From assembly GCF_021502655.1 (NCBI RefSeq), contig NZ_JAKFFT010000002.1, positions 930,001-994,000 of the forward strand: a stretch of DNA of 64,000 nucleotides, written 5' to 3'. The position numbers and the translations under genes were made by a program. Of this stretch, positions 1 to 8,092 are shown piece after piece; the stretch's first letter is position 1; each line of letters begins with the position of its first letter. The DNA is from Dyadobacter sp. CY347 (GTDB taxonomy: Bacteria > Bacteroidota > Bacteroidia > Cytophagales > Spirosomataceae). The notes below the pieces were generated by a model. It saw only the letters and a list, made by a program, of their open reading frames with translations, ran no database searches and was not told the DNA's origin.

Positions 1-63
1 CGGGTAATGATTGATGGATTGGTTGCCATACTTATGGTGATATTAGTTGAAATTAAAATCTAA
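1..63 (+). CDS. C-terminal end of a gene entering from the left (partial)
   Basis: Reading frame 1 is open from the window edge to a TAA at 61-63. The short stretch it encodes is very hydrophobic (MIDGLVAILMVILVEIKI), which would fit a terminal membrane helix. It ends seven bases before the convergent bamD stop. Only about 20 codons are visible, so this could be chance and no function can be given. Confidence 0.3.
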   Translation, partial: RVMIDGLVAILMVILVEIKI

Positions 64-69
64 ATAAAA

Positions 70-993
70 CTACTGTCCTTTCGGCTCTGTAATGGCCGGC
101 GTTGTTACTTTCGTCGGCTTGTTAGCTGGATCTGGCTGCGTTTCAAGTTGTTTCTGACGTTCTACTTCGGCTTTTGCAATAACATCGATCTGTTTTTGAC
201 TTTCGTCAAACATTCTTTCCGCATCGCGGTTATATCTTCCTGTCGGATATTTGTCGATCAGCTCCTGATAAAACTTCAAGACATCCTGGTATCTTTCTTT
301 CTGCTTGGCACTGAAACTGTTGGTTGCCAGATTGTACTGCGATTCCACTTTCAAAAACGCAAGCTCTTCATTGTATTTCGAGTCAGGGAAATCTTTACGG
401 AAATTCTCGATCGATATCACGGCCGATTTCATAGACATTGCATTGAAATCGCTGATCTTGTGATACAACCGGGCCCTTTCATAAGCTTTGCGTTCAAGCT
501 TTGCCCGCAGCTCCAATATATAACGTGTACATTCTTCGCGGAACGGACTTTCGGGATATGCGTTGATAAAATCCTGCATCGCCGAAATCGCAGTAAATGT
601 ACTGGTCTGATCCAGATTGAACGGCGACGAATCTTTATACAACGAAAAAGCATGCATATAGAGCGCTTCCTGTGCGTAATCGCTTCGTGCGTATGTATCA
701 AAGAACTTTTTGAACAAAAACTGGCTCGTATTGTACTGCCCTTGCTGATACTGGGTATACGCATAGTAAAACTGCGCTAACTCAGACTCCGTACTTCCTT
801 TTAATAATGGAATGAGTTCCTCAAAAAGTAGGCCGGAACGGTAAAAATCCCCCTTTTTGTAATAAGACATCGCGGCATCATACTTTTCCTGATCCGTACC
901 AGTCTTTTGTAACTTCGAGAACTTACTGCATGAAGTAATTACAAGGACCGCAATAAAAAGCAAGAAATAGCTTGCTGGACTGTTTTTTCGCAT
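70..993 (-). CDS. bamD: Outer membrane protein assembly factor BamD
   Basis: This is an outer membrane lipoprotein of the BAM complex, which folds and inserts beta-barrel proteins. The start at 993 gives a lipoprotein signal with lipobox ITSC and the lipidated cysteine at residue 22; an in-frame ATG at 1032 would add residues that do not suit a signal peptide. The rest is made of TPR-like helical repeats (YYKKGDFYRSGLLFEEL, YAYTQYQQGQYNTSQFLF and further copies), as in BamD/YfiO. A Pro/Thr-rich tail follows. The mature length of about 285 residues fits Bacteroidota BamD. A promoter-like box lies directly upstream at 1002-1009, so the mRNA would have almost no leader. Confidence 0.88.
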   Translation of the reverse strand: MRKNSPASYFLLFIAVLVITSCSKFSKLQKTGTDQEKYDAAMSYYKKGDFYRSGLLFEELIPLLKGSTESELAQFYYAYTQYQQGQYNTSQFLFKKFFDTYARSDYAQEALYMHAFSLYKDSSPFNLDQTSTFTAISAMQDFINAYPESPFREECTRYILELRAKLERKAYERARLYHKISDFNAMSMKSAVISIENFRKDFPDSKYNEELAFLKVESQYNLATNSFSAKQKERYQDVLKFYQELIDKYPTGRYNRDAERMFDESQKQIDVIAKAEVERQKQLETQPDPANKPTKVTTPAITEPKGQ

Positions 994-1001
994 ATTAGGT
1001 G

Positions 1002-1009
1002 CAAAGGTA
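1002..1009 (-). promoter_or_regulatory. -7 box of the bamD promoter
   Basis: On the minus strand this reads TACCTTTG, a match to the Bacteroidota -7 consensus TAnnTTTG, followed by GCACC as at the tRNA-Ser promoter. No clear -33 TTTG is seen at the expected distance because the stretch is occupied by the terminator of the upstream gene. Transcription would start only a few bases before the ATG at 993. Confidence 0.45.
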
Positions 1010-1010
1010 A

Positions 1011-1047
1011 TAAAAAAAGCTACACCATTCATAACGAATGCGTAGCT
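1011..1047 (-). terminator. Rho-independent terminator of the T9SS-cargo gene
   Basis: A 12-13 bp imperfect inverted repeat (arms 1018-1030 and 1036-1047, loop 1031-1035) is followed on the minus strand by a run of seven T's (complement of 1012-1018). It lies 22 bases past the stop of the minus-strand gene at 1069-1683, so it should end that transcript before bamD. Confidence 0.65.
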
Positions 1048-1068
1048 GATATAGTGTTAAAAATTAGC

Positions 1069-1683
1069 CTATTGCTGATGACGTACAAGCATTTTTTTGG
1101 TGGCTACTTTTTGACCGTCCAGTGACAATTGATAGAAATAAAGCCCTGTTGGCATATCCTTCGTGTTCACACGCAGCTTTCTGTCATTTCTGTTTAGGGG
1201 CAGCTCAGCCATTTGAGAACCAAGCACGTTGTAGATAATCAATTTTGCATCGCGAATGTTGGCAGTGATGTTATAGTCAAGATCTGCGTACTCGCTGGCA
1301 GGATTGGGATAAATGTTTGATACTGAAATCTTATCGTTGGCATACAATTGCTCTTCCACTTTCAGCTGCGCTTCCATTTCAGGTTGTCTTCTGTTTGAAG
1401 ATCTTTCAACGATTTCGGCAGTAGCGACACCTGTGCTTTCGGAAGCATTCGGAGAAGAAAACAGGAATGAGCGGTAAAAGCTGTTCAGCACTTTTGGATT
1501 TTGCAAAGACAATAATTTATAACTTGAACCTGTTGCCAAACCTGAAAATTTAATGTTTTCACTGGTAGCCGGCTTTTTCTTGTTGACCATATTCAAACGG
1601 CTCCCGTTCGAGACGGATTGTGCGTTTAAACCCTGCAAGGCCAACGTTAGTGAGATTAATAAGTAAAGTATATTTCTTTTCAT
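1069..1683 (-). CDS. Secreted protein with T9SS type A C-terminal sorting domain
   Basis: The protein has 204 residues. It begins with a Sec signal peptide (MKRNILYLLISLTLALQGLNA, cleavage likely after LNA). The last 80 or so residues are a Por-secretion-tail domain: SVSNIYPNPASEYADL near residue 120, then GSQMAEL, and DMPTGLYFYQLSLDG with a basic end. In Bacteroidota this domain directs cargo through the type IX system to the cell surface or medium. The middle is short and low in recognisable motifs, so the cargo function is unknown. A terminator follows at 1011-1047, so it is probably a single-gene transcript. Confidence 0.8.
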   Translation of the reverse strand: MKRNILYLLISLTLALQGLNAQSVSNGSRLNMVNKKKPATSENIKFSGLATGSSYKLLSLQNPKVLNSFYRSFLFSSPNASESTGVATAEIVERSSNRRQPEMEAQLKVEEQLYANDKISVSNIYPNPASEYADLDYNITANIRDAKLIIYNVLGSQMAELPLNRNDRKLRVNTKDMPTGLYFYQLSLDGQKVATKKMLVRHQQ

Positions 1684-1864
1684 AGCGTCAAATTGGAATA
1701 CTTTATGACTAATATTTTATAATATTTTACCAAAAAAGTACATTACAAAAATATAGAGAAACAATTGTATATTCAAAATATATTGTGCGAATGGACATCT
1801 TTATTTTGATGATCTAAAAAACCATGCCTGTCAAAATAAAATTAGGCCTGTCCTGATATATTTT

Positions 1865-3403
1865 TTACAACTCTTTCCAAATCGTCTTATTCTTCGTCGG
1901 TTTCTCAGAAATCCGCCAATTGAACCCGTCCAGCTGGCGTTCCGGTGCCTTAATCTGTGAGGGAGGGATCAGCCTGCCGTCCGGTTTCCCCACAAATGAG
2001 ATTTTATGTACACGGTTGTCGGTAAAAAGCAGATTCATCCTTCCACATTCAACCCGGTTTAGCCCTATGCTTTTTTGCTCATCATCGATGGCATAATAGG
2101 CGCTTTCCCCGTTTCCATCCACAAGGACCTGTTTCAATTGATTTCCCTTTTCAAAAAAAGCATTGATCGTCCGGCCCTTAACCTGGTTAAACTGCTTGAC
2201 CAATGTGTCCTCCGTGATCACAAACGATTTGCCTTTCAGCAGCATCCGGTTGATCTCATTATTGACCAAGAAAGCGGTGATTGAATCTGCCTCCATCTGA
2301 TAATGCTGATCGCTCCACAATATTGGTTTCCGGAAAAATCGTATGATCGAATCAGAAGTGTCATAAGTGATCGAATCGCACTTGCCCTGAAAATCACTTT
2401 TATATATAAATACGTTTTTGTTTCCGACCAATTTTCGGGTGCTATCCTTTTGATTTTCATATGAATATAATGTATCAGCCCGGATGTAAAGCGTGTCATC
2501 GGACACCACATTCCTGACATAAGCATGACCGAAAATTTTGGAATAGCCTTCTTTTTTCCAATAATATCCTTCATCGCCGTTCAGAACCGTTTTATCCTTT
2601 TTCGCAACGATCACTACATTGCCTTTTCCACGGCCATTATTTGTTTTTCCATCTACTTCCAGCGAGTCAGCGGTAAGTGTATACGTTTCATTGTCAACCA
2701 TAGTCCGCTTCTGAAATGAAGACTCCGCCGACTCCGTATTATACCGTCCCCTTGTTCCATTTACCGTCCCGTCTTTATTAGTGATTTTCGTTGCACCATT
2801 GAAATCCGACCACTTAGTGATCGAGTTGTAAAGCAATGTATCCGTGGTGAGCACATACTTTTTATTGACCAGTTTTACACTTCTATAGTACGTAAATTCC
2901 TTCGTGCGTGTATTATAAAAGCCCTCTTTACTCGTCAGCACATTCTCCTCATCAACCGTCCGGCCTGGCGTTTTGTAATTGGCAATGCCATTGGCCATAT
3001 CATATTCAATTTTTCGGGTTGTTAATGTGCGTTTACTATCTTTCAAAACCGTCCTCTTACCACTCACAATAGCGAGTCTGGTGTTGCCGTAATAATAAAG
3101 CGTATCGCCGGTAACCGTAAGTGTGTCGCCCTGTACAATCTTTACATTTCCAAAGGCTTCGATCACATTCGTATTTATATTCTGAATGGCCAGTTTGCTA
3201 TACAAAAGCGCACCCTTGTGCTTGAAAACGCCATTTGTAACACGGCGTGAGTCGACCCCGTTTTCATTGACAATTTCCAGCTCGTCGGACTTTATGATTT
3301 CAACAAGATCTTCACTCTGAGCGGGCTGGGAATTAGGTAAAGTTCTCTGCGCCAGCAGATAATGTGAAAAAAACATCAAGACAAAGAACGTCAATCTAAA
3401 CAT
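1865..3403 (-). CDS. OstA-like protein (LptA/LptD N-terminal family)
   Basis: This is a periplasmic beta-jellyroll protein of the OstA/LptA superfamily, whose members help carry lipopolysaccharide to the outer membrane. The start at 3403 places a signal peptide (MFRLTFFVLMFFSHYLLAQ) at the N-terminus; the in-frame ATG at 3475 would add 24 unlikely residues. Repeated strands such as GNVKIVQGDTLTVTGDTLYYY, YVLTTDTLLYN, YTLTADSLEVDG and DTLYIRADTLYS are the typical OstA repeats in which D-T/S-L recurs about every 30 residues. At 512 residues it is longer than LptA, as is usual for the Bacteroidota version. It is divergent from tilS. Confidence 0.8.
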   Translation of the reverse strand: MFRLTFFVLMFFSHYLLAQRTLPNSQPAQSEDLVEIIKSDELEIVNENGVDSRRVTNGVFKHKGALLYSKLAIQNINTNVIEAFGNVKIVQGDTLTVTGDTLYYYGNTRLAIVSGKRTVLKDSKRTLTTRKIEYDMANGIANYKTPGRTVDEENVLTSKEGFYNTRTKEFTYYRSVKLVNKKYVLTTDTLLYNSITKWSDFNGATKITNKDGTVNGTRGRYNTESAESSFQKRTMVDNETYTLTADSLEVDGKTNNGRGKGNVVIVAKKDKTVLNGDEGYYWKKEGYSKIFGHAYVRNVVSDDTLYIRADTLYSYENQKDSTRKLVGNKNVFIYKSDFQGKCDSITYDTSDSIIRFFRKPILWSDQHYQMEADSITAFLVNNEINRMLLKGKSFVITEDTLVKQFNQVKGRTINAFFEKGNQLKQVLVDGNGESAYYAIDDEQKSIGLNRVECGRMNLLFTDNRVHKISFVGKPDGRLIPPSQIKAPERQLDGFNWRISEKPTKNKTIWKEL

Positions 3404-3585
3404 ATTACCTTTGATATTGATGACGCGCAAAAGTTTAAAAGGGTTGCAGTTCGCGATGTATTTTTTTTTATTCATGTTGCCATTCTTTCTTTTACCTTTG
3501 AAATAAGCGCCATTTAAATAGCCCGGTAAAAGACTTTTCAGATCTTATATACGCCAAAACTACATCAATTACGTTTCTTAGGTTC

Positions 3586-4929
3586 ATGTTGGATGCTTTT
3601 TTAACTTTTATTAACCAACACAAGCTGGATCTCAAAAAGCAGCCTTGCCTGCTGACCGTGAGTGGGGGAGTGGATTCGGTTGTAATGCTCGATTTGTTTC
3701 ATAAAGCGGGTTTTCCTGCCGGTATTGCGCATTGTAATTTTGGGTTAAGAGGCGAAGATTCGGAGGGAGACGAGCAGTTTGTTCAGCAGCTTTCCGACAA
3801 ATATGGTTTTCCATTTTATACCAAGCGTTTTGACGTAAAGTCACTGACCCAAAAAAAAGGCATCTCAACGCAAATGGCTGCGCGCGAGCTCCGTTACGCC
3901 TGGTTTGAAGAGCTCCGGACTACACATCATTATACATATATCGCTACTGCCCACCACGCAAACGATTCGCTTGAAACCACGCTACTGAATCTTGTACGCG
4001 GCACGGGTCTATCCGGTCTAAGTGGCATATCGGCTATCAACAACCATCTTTTGCGTCCATTGCTCCTTGCTACCAAAGAGGAAATTCTTGGCTATGCAAC
4101 AGAAAATGCTCTGCCATGGCGGGAGGACCGCTCGAACGATTCCGATGACTACAAAAGAAACCAGATCAGGCATCAGGTTGTGCCCGTTTTGAAGCAGCTT
4201 AATCCCTCGTTAGAGTCAACGTTCATTCAATCTTCTGCAAAACTTTCAAGCGCGGACCGGTTGCTGAAAGAAGTGTTGGACGAGTGGGCAGCAAGCATCG
4301 TTGTGAAGACTGGTGATCAGGTTAGGATTAGTAAGGCAGGGCTCATGTCGGAAAGCGAGCCTGCGTACAGACTTTGGCACATTTTGCAGGATTATGGGTT
4401 TGCCTATGCGCAGGTAGGGAAGATTGTTGAGGGTTTGAATGGAATTTCGGGCAAAATTTTCCAATCCGCATCTCACACTTTATTAATAGACCGGCAAGAT
4501 TTGATAGTTAGAAAAAGCACTGTAAATGAGGTAGACTATTACATCCAAATTGAGGACAATCAGCAGACGGCGGAGTTCGCCGGACAATGCATTTCACTAA
4601 CAAAGAAAAGCTCAAACACAGATAATAACTTTGTAAACAGCCCAAACTCGGTATCGATAGACTACGACAAACTCGTGTTTCCGCTGCAACTCAGGAGATG
4701 GCGGTTGGGTGACGCCTTCCAACCACTGGGCATGAATGGTCGGCGCAAAAAACTCAGCGACCTTTTTACCGACCTCAAAATGGATCATTTTGCAAAGCAA
4801 CAAACGCAGATTCTTGTCAATGGAAATGACGAGATTATTTGGGTGGTAGGGGTGAGGCTGGACGAGCGTTACCGGATCACAGAAAGTACGCAACAAATTT
4901 TACAAGCATTCCTGAGTACACACGAATAG
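3586..4929 (+). CDS. tilS: tRNA(Ile)-lysidine synthase TilS
   Basis: TilS attaches lysine to C34 of the CAU-anticodon tRNA-Ile, using ATP, so that the tRNA reads AUA. The PP-loop motif SGGVDS lies at residues 26-31, followed by the AHCNFGLRG and ATAHHANDSLET motifs of the N-type ATPase domain. The C-terminal TilS domain is recognisable near the end (RRWRLGDAFQPLGM, KKLSDLFTDLKM, IIWVVGVRLDERYRIT). The length of 447 residues is normal for the family. The gene ends about 90 bp before tRNA-Ser and has its own promoter region shared divergently with the OstA-like gene. Confidence 0.93.
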   Translation: MLDAFLTFINQHKLDLKKQPCLLTVSGGVDSVVMLDLFHKAGFPAGIAHCNFGLRGEDSEGDEQFVQQLSDKYGFPFYTKRFDVKSLTQKKGISTQMAARELRYAWFEELRTTHHYTYIATAHHANDSLETTLLNLVRGTGLSGLSGISAINNHLLRPLLLATKEEILGYATENALPWREDRSNDSDDYKRNQIRHQVVPVLKQLNPSLESTFIQSSAKLSSADRLLKEVLDEWAASIVVKTGDQVRISKAGLMSESEPAYRLWHILQDYGFAYAQVGKIVEGLNGISGKIFQSASHTLLIDRQDLIVRKSTVNEVDYYIQIEDNQQTAEFAGQCISLTKKSSNTDNNFVNSPNSVSIDYDKLVFPLQLRRWRLGDAFQPLGMNGRRKKLSDLFTDLKMDHFAKQQTQILVNGNDEIIWVVGVRLDERYRITESTQQILQAFLSTHE

Positions 4930-4960
4930 GATCACGATCCAGATATTTTTTGACATATCT

Positions 4961-4991
4961 ATTGCGCATAAAGTTTTTGTTTTTACATTTG
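4961..4991 (+). promoter_or_regulatory. tRNA-Ser promoter
   Basis: ATTG at 4961-4964, a 19-base spacer and TACATTTG at 4984-4991 fit the Bacteroidota consensus TTTG-N19..21-TAnnTTTG with one mismatch in the -33 element. The -7 box is followed by GCACC. It lies 30 bases upstream of the mature tRNA 5' end. Confidence 0.7.
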
Positions 4992-5021
4992 CACCACGTT
5001 TCGCATACGGCGAAATGATTT

Positions 5022-5106
5022 AGAGAGATGGCAGAGTGGTCGATTGCGACGGTCTTGAAAACCGTTGACTGTTACAGGTCCGGGGGTTCGAATCCCTCTC
5101 TCTCTG
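5022..5106 (+). tRNA. tRNA-Ser (anticodon UGA)
   Basis: The acceptor strands AGAGAGA (5022-5028) and TCTCTCT (5099-5105) pair perfectly, with G as discriminator. The anticodon arm is ACGGT-CTTGAAA-ACCGT, giving anticodon TGA for serine. A long variable arm typical of class II tRNAs follows, then a T-arm with the loop TTCGAAT. CCA is not encoded. Its 3' end is the prophage attachment site, and the integration leaves the tRNA intact. Confidence 0.95.
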
Positions 5107-5109
5107 CAG
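5094..5109 (+). repeat. attL core (16-bp direct repeat)
   Basis: The sequence ccctctctctctgcag is shared exactly with 59051-59066. It covers the end of the T-arm and acceptor stem of tRNA-Ser plus three bases beyond the discriminator. Integrating into a tRNA 3' end and restoring it is the usual behaviour of tyrosine integrases, and the int gene starts under 200 bp away. Confidence 0.92.
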
Positions 5110-5127
5110 AACACACAAAATACAGCC

Positions 5128-5155
5128 AGCCCGCCCACCAGCGGGCTTTCTTTTT
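5128..5155 (+). terminator. Rho-independent terminator after tRNA-Ser, supplied by the prophage
   Basis: A perfect 7-bp stem (AGCCCGC 5128-5134 and GCGGGCT 5141-5147) with a 6-base loop is followed by TTCTTTTT. It lies inside the prophage, replacing the host terminator that is now displaced to 59087-59121. Confidence 0.8.
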
Positions 5156-5200
5156 GAGCGTATAAGCAGATTTTGATTAATGTAACTGGCAGTTGAATTG

Positions 5201-5220
5201 TATACCGTTTTCCATACCAT
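5201..5220. repeat. Candidate integrase arm-binding site, left end
   Basis: TATACCGTTTTCCATACCAT here matches TATACCATTTTGTATACCAT at 58995-59014 in 17 of 20 positions and in the same orientation. Each contains two ATACC half-sites. Paired repeats just inside both att cores are expected for the arm sites of a lambda-type integrase; direct binding is inferred. Confidence 0.55.
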
Positions 5221-5292
5221 AGAAATGTGGTAGGTAAATTTCTGACAACCCAATTCAATTCGTTATGGAGTACTTAAAAAAAAAGCACTAGA

Positions 5293-6441
5293 ATGCGCGT
5301 ACGGTTTATTCTTCGGAAAGCCAGGCTTAACAAATTGGGACAGTGCCCGCTTGACTGTCACATTCGTGTGAGTGGAATTCCATCCACACCATTCTCAACC
5401 TCCATCATGGTAGCTCCTTCCAAATGGGACTCGAAGTTCCAGCGGATAAAAGGAAGCTCGGACCATGTCCATTCTCAAAATAAAAAGCTTGATCAGATCC
5501 GGAATGATCTGGAAACGATCCGTGATACCAATCTTGCAAGAGGCCGAAGGCTTACAGCAAAGGAGGTCGTCGATATTTACCACGGAAAGCGGGAGGTGTC
5601 CTGCAACTTCCTTACCCTTTGCCAAAAAAAGATTGACGACCTGCGATCTCAGAACCGGTCCGCTTCTACAATACAGATCCATAAGAAGTGCCACCTTTAC
5701 CTGCTTGGATACCTGAAAGAAAATATGCTGGTTGAAGATATCGAGCGCAGGCACGTTTCAGGATTCTGGCAATACCTCAAAGATCGGGGCTACAACCATG
5801 ATTATGTAAATAAGACGGTTGCCAATTGTATCAGCCTGTTCAGATTTGCAGTGAAGAAGGGATATTCGGACCATAACCCATTTGCCGGTATTTCATTCAC
5901 ATGGATTAATGAAGTTGATTTGACTTGCCTTAATGAAGAAGAGATCGAAAGATTGAAAACCTACACATGGAGCGAAACCCTTCAAAAGGTAGTGGACTCA
6001 TTTCTTTTCATGTGTTACCAGGGTATGCACATCGCAGACTATCAAAAGCTGACGGATGATCACCTGTCGAGTGTGAAGCACGTGCAATGGATCCGGATTG
6101 GACGGACTAAAACCAAAGTGCAGGCAAGCATCCCCCTACACAGTGAGTCGGCGAAGATCATCGCCAAATACGGAGGGATGTCAAACCTGCCAAAACTATC
6201 AGGTCAGAAGTCAAACGAATACCTGAAAATCATTGCTGAGAGAATCGGGACCGAAAAGCACCTGACCAACAAGATCGCAAGAAAGACCTTCACGAACATG
6301 TGTATCAACGATTACGGCATGAGTGATGAGTCTGTCGCCGCCATGCTCGGTCACACATCCACCAGGTTTGTGAAGAAATACGGAGCTGTTTCTCAAAAAC
6401 GGATTATATCCGAATGGAAAGACAAAATTGAAGTGGCTTAA
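5293..6441 (+). CDS. int: Tyrosine integrase of the prophage
   Basis: This phage integrase has 382 residues and would recombine attP with the tRNA-Ser attB. The N-terminus (RFILRKARLNKLGQCPLDCHI) is the arm-binding domain common in Bacteroidota integrases, followed by a SAM-like core-binding domain near residues 105-200. In the catalytic domain the nucleophile Y363 and LGH (H354) are clear. R330 is present, but the H of the usual HxxR is K327, and the first catalytic Arg is replaced by H246 in YQGMHIADY. Many Bacteroidota recombinases also lack this first Arg (TGLAYAD-type), so it need not be inactive. It lies next to attL, reading inward. Confidence 0.9.
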   Translation: MRVRFILRKARLNKLGQCPLDCHIRVSGIPSTPFSTSIMVAPSKWDSKFQRIKGSSDHVHSQNKKLDQIRNDLETIRDTNLARGRRLTAKEVVDIYHGKREVSCNFLTLCQKKIDDLRSQNRSASTIQIHKKCHLYLLGYLKENMLVEDIERRHVSGFWQYLKDRGYNHDYVNKTVANCISLFRFAVKKGYSDHNPFAGISFTWINEVDLTCLNEEEIERLKTYTWSETLQKVVDSFLFMCYQGMHIADYQKLTDDHLSSVKHVQWIRIGRTKTKVQASIPLHSESAKIIAKYGGMSNLPKLSGQKSNEYLKIIAERIGTEKHLTNKIARKTFTNMCINDYGMSDESVAAMLGHTSTRFVKKYGAVSQKRIISEWKDKIEVA

Positions 6442-6459
6442 TTGATTTTACTCAACGTT

Positions 6460-6735
6460 ATGAATAAACCTATCCTTACTGACGAAGACAAAGTCCGGAT
6501 CATAGCCTCCGTATATTCAAACCCGAAAAAATTATTAATAGCCACGCAGATTCACAAGCTCAAAGAATCGAGCGCTGATGAACTAACACGACTAACCGGT
6601 ATCAAAGCGAACCTGATCACCATGTATCTGAAAGAAATGGAAGAAGCAGGAATAATGAAAACCCGCCGCGAATCATATTATGTCTTTTACTCCCTCACTC
6701 CGTTTGGAGAAAAGATCATAACGCTCTTTAACTGA
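6460..6735 (+). CDS. Small winged-helix DNA-binding protein
   Basis: The start at 6460 gives 91 residues; the in-frame ATG at 6442 adds six unlikely ones. The middle looks like a helix-turn-helix (KESSADELTRLTGIKANLITMYLKEMEEAGIM) followed by a wing (RRESYYVFYSLTPFGEKI), similar to small ArsR/MarR-like regulators. It follows int by 18 bp and may be cotranscribed, so a role in integrase/excision control (excisionase-like) is possible but unproven. Confidence 0.6.
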   Translation: MNKPILTDEDKVRIIASVYSNPKKLLIATQIHKLKESSADELTRLTGIKANLITMYLKEMEEAGIMKTRRESYYVFYSLTPFGEKIITLFN

Positions 6736-6751
6736 TATCAGCTATTGCACA

Positions 6752-7177
6752 TCACCCATAGTTATTGGGCGACGCACATCGTTTCCAATATTCAATGATC
6801 GTCCTCACAGTTTCGGATAGATCCTTGTGCGATGAAGGCTTTACGAAGAATCCTTGGGCAGATATGCTGTAAGCATCAATTACCATTTTCTGGCTTATAC
6901 CAGTTGAGAAGAAAAGATAGGGAATGCATTTCAGATTTATGTCCGCGTCAGTTTTAAGCTTTTCTCTAAGTTCAAATCCATTTAAAAAGGGCATGTTTAT
7001 ATCTGAAAGCACGAGAAAAGGAACGGTAGTTGGTAAATGCAGATAGTCTAATGCTGCTTGTCCATCTTGGAAATAAACACGCTTATTTGGATAATTAAGC
7101 TCTTTAAAAACCTCCTCTAACAAAAACTGATCATCTTCATCGTCTTCGATTATCACTATTACTCCGTCCCTGTTCAT
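6752..7177 (-). CDS. Receiver-only response regulator (CheY/Rcp1-like)
   Basis: This is a single-domain phosphoreceiver protein of 141 residues with no output domain. The acidic pocket (E11, D12, D13), the phospho-acceptor D59 in LSDINMP, S91 in the switch position and K113 in FVKP are all present, so it should accept phosphate from a histidine kinase. It is encoded on the minus strand, against the surrounding phage genes, between the integrase block and the terminase operon. No kinase is seen in the prophage, so it would have to plug into a host pathway. This is typical of a cargo gene expressed in the lysogen. Its target is unknown. Confidence 0.85.
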   Translation of the reverse strand: MNRDGVIVIIEDDEDDQFLLEEVFKELNYPNKRVYFQDGQAALDYLHLPTTVPFLVLSDINMPFLNGFELREKLKTDADINLKCIPYLFFSTGISQKMVIDAYSISAQGFFVKPSSHKDLSETVRTIIEYWKRCASPNNYG

Positions 7178-7280
7178 AATATCAGTCGTTTGACAATCCG
7201 GAATTTTTGCAGATCAAGACAATATACCCCTATTAAACTGCTTAGTAGTCCTAAGTATATTTAAATATTTTAAATATAAT

Positions 7281-7311
7281 TTTATCAATCCAACTGAATC
7301 AAATATCTTTG
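7281..7311 (+). promoter_or_regulatory. Candidate promoter of the terminase/structural operon
   Basis: TTTA at 7281-7284, a 19-base spacer and TATCTTTG at 7304-7311 resemble TTTG-N19..21-TAnnTTTG with one mismatch. It lies in the AT-rich 247-bp gap between the response regulator and the first late gene at 7425, where no other signal was found. Confidence 0.4.
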
Positions 7312-7424
7312 AGTCAAATAGCGCACACGCAGGGAACAACTCGGAAAAGAGCCGGTGAAATGGAGATGATCAACCAGGAAGCCGGCTCGCTTAATATCAC
7401 CCAACTCTATACACTCACTTCACC

Positions 7425-7628
7425 ATGGCCTTTAATTTCAAGGAGGTGCAGGCTGATCAGGATTATCGTGTTAATCAATCAGCTTCAATTTGTCAGAACT
7501 GTCTGCACATAGAATCCGTACAGCTTCCCGCAAAAGATAATTTACCTCCGATGCACCGCAGCAAATGTGGCATCGGACATTTTTTTGTCAAGAATACACA
7601 CACTTGTAGACTGTTTGAATCGAAATGA
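7425..7628 (+). CDS. Small cysteine-rich protein upstream of terminase
   Basis: The product has 67 residues with C23-x2-C26, C48 and C61 plus several histidines, a pattern that could bind one zinc ion. Its TGA overlaps the ATG of the terminase small subunit (ATGA at 7625-7628), so the two are translationally coupled. The function is unknown; the place suggests a role in packaging or late control. Confidence 0.6.
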   Translation: MAFNFKEVQADQDYRVNQSASICQNCLHIESVQLPAKDNLPPMHRSKCGIGHFFVKNTHTCRLFESK

Positions 7629-8092
7629 GCGCACCGAATGGAAATAGCTTTTGGACGCTTCGCAGTGAGCACGGCAGAGATACTTTGTTTGAGTCACCTG
7701 AAATGATGTGGGAAGCCGCATGTGAATACTTTGAATGGTGTGAAGAGAATCCGCTTATAGAGGTTGATTTCCGTGGTAAGGATGCTGATCAGGTTCACAT
7801 ACCAAAGATGAGACCTTTCACAATGCAGGGGCTTTGTCGGTATCTGGATTGTAACACCCAATACTTCCGTCAGTTTGAAGATCGGTTAAAGGACGATCAG
7901 CAAGGTTTTTCTCGCATCATCACGCGCATTAAAGAAACCATTTACGAGCAGAAGTTCACTGGTGCAGCATCGGGCTTTCTGAACCCGAACATCATTGCAC
8001 GTGATCTTGGCCTGATCGATAAGAAAGATATGTCTATCAATGCTGATGTGACAGTCGAATACACAGACGGACCGAATGAAACTGAAGATTGA
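7625..8092 (+). CDS. terS: Terminase small subunit (GP3-package family)
   Basis: The small terminase subunit recognises phage DNA and regulates cutting by the large subunit. The 155-residue product has the stretch LFESPEMMWEAACEYFEWCEENP and later MQGLCRYLDC with a C-terminal FLNPNIIARDLGL, all characteristic of the DNA-packaging proteins found in Bacteroidota prophages. It overlaps terL by 17 bases. Confidence 0.85.
   Translation: MSAPNGNSFWTLRSEHGRDTLFESPEMMWEAACEYFEWCEENPLIEVDFRGKDADQVHIPKMRPFTMQGLCRYLDCNTQYFRQFEDRLKDDQQGFSRIITRIKETIYEQKFTGAASGFLNPNIIARDLGLIDKKDMSINADVTVEYTDGPNETED

Noticed and set aside
148..780. Long plus-strand frame opposite bamD
   Set aside because: It is antisense to a clear BamD gene and its composition (Phe/Ile/Cys-rich) is that of a complement shadow.
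7309..7512. A 67-codon open frame starting upstream of the Cys-rich gene
   Set aside because: It overlaps the coupled gene at 7425-7628 in another frame, has no coupling or recognisable features and is likely a shadow.
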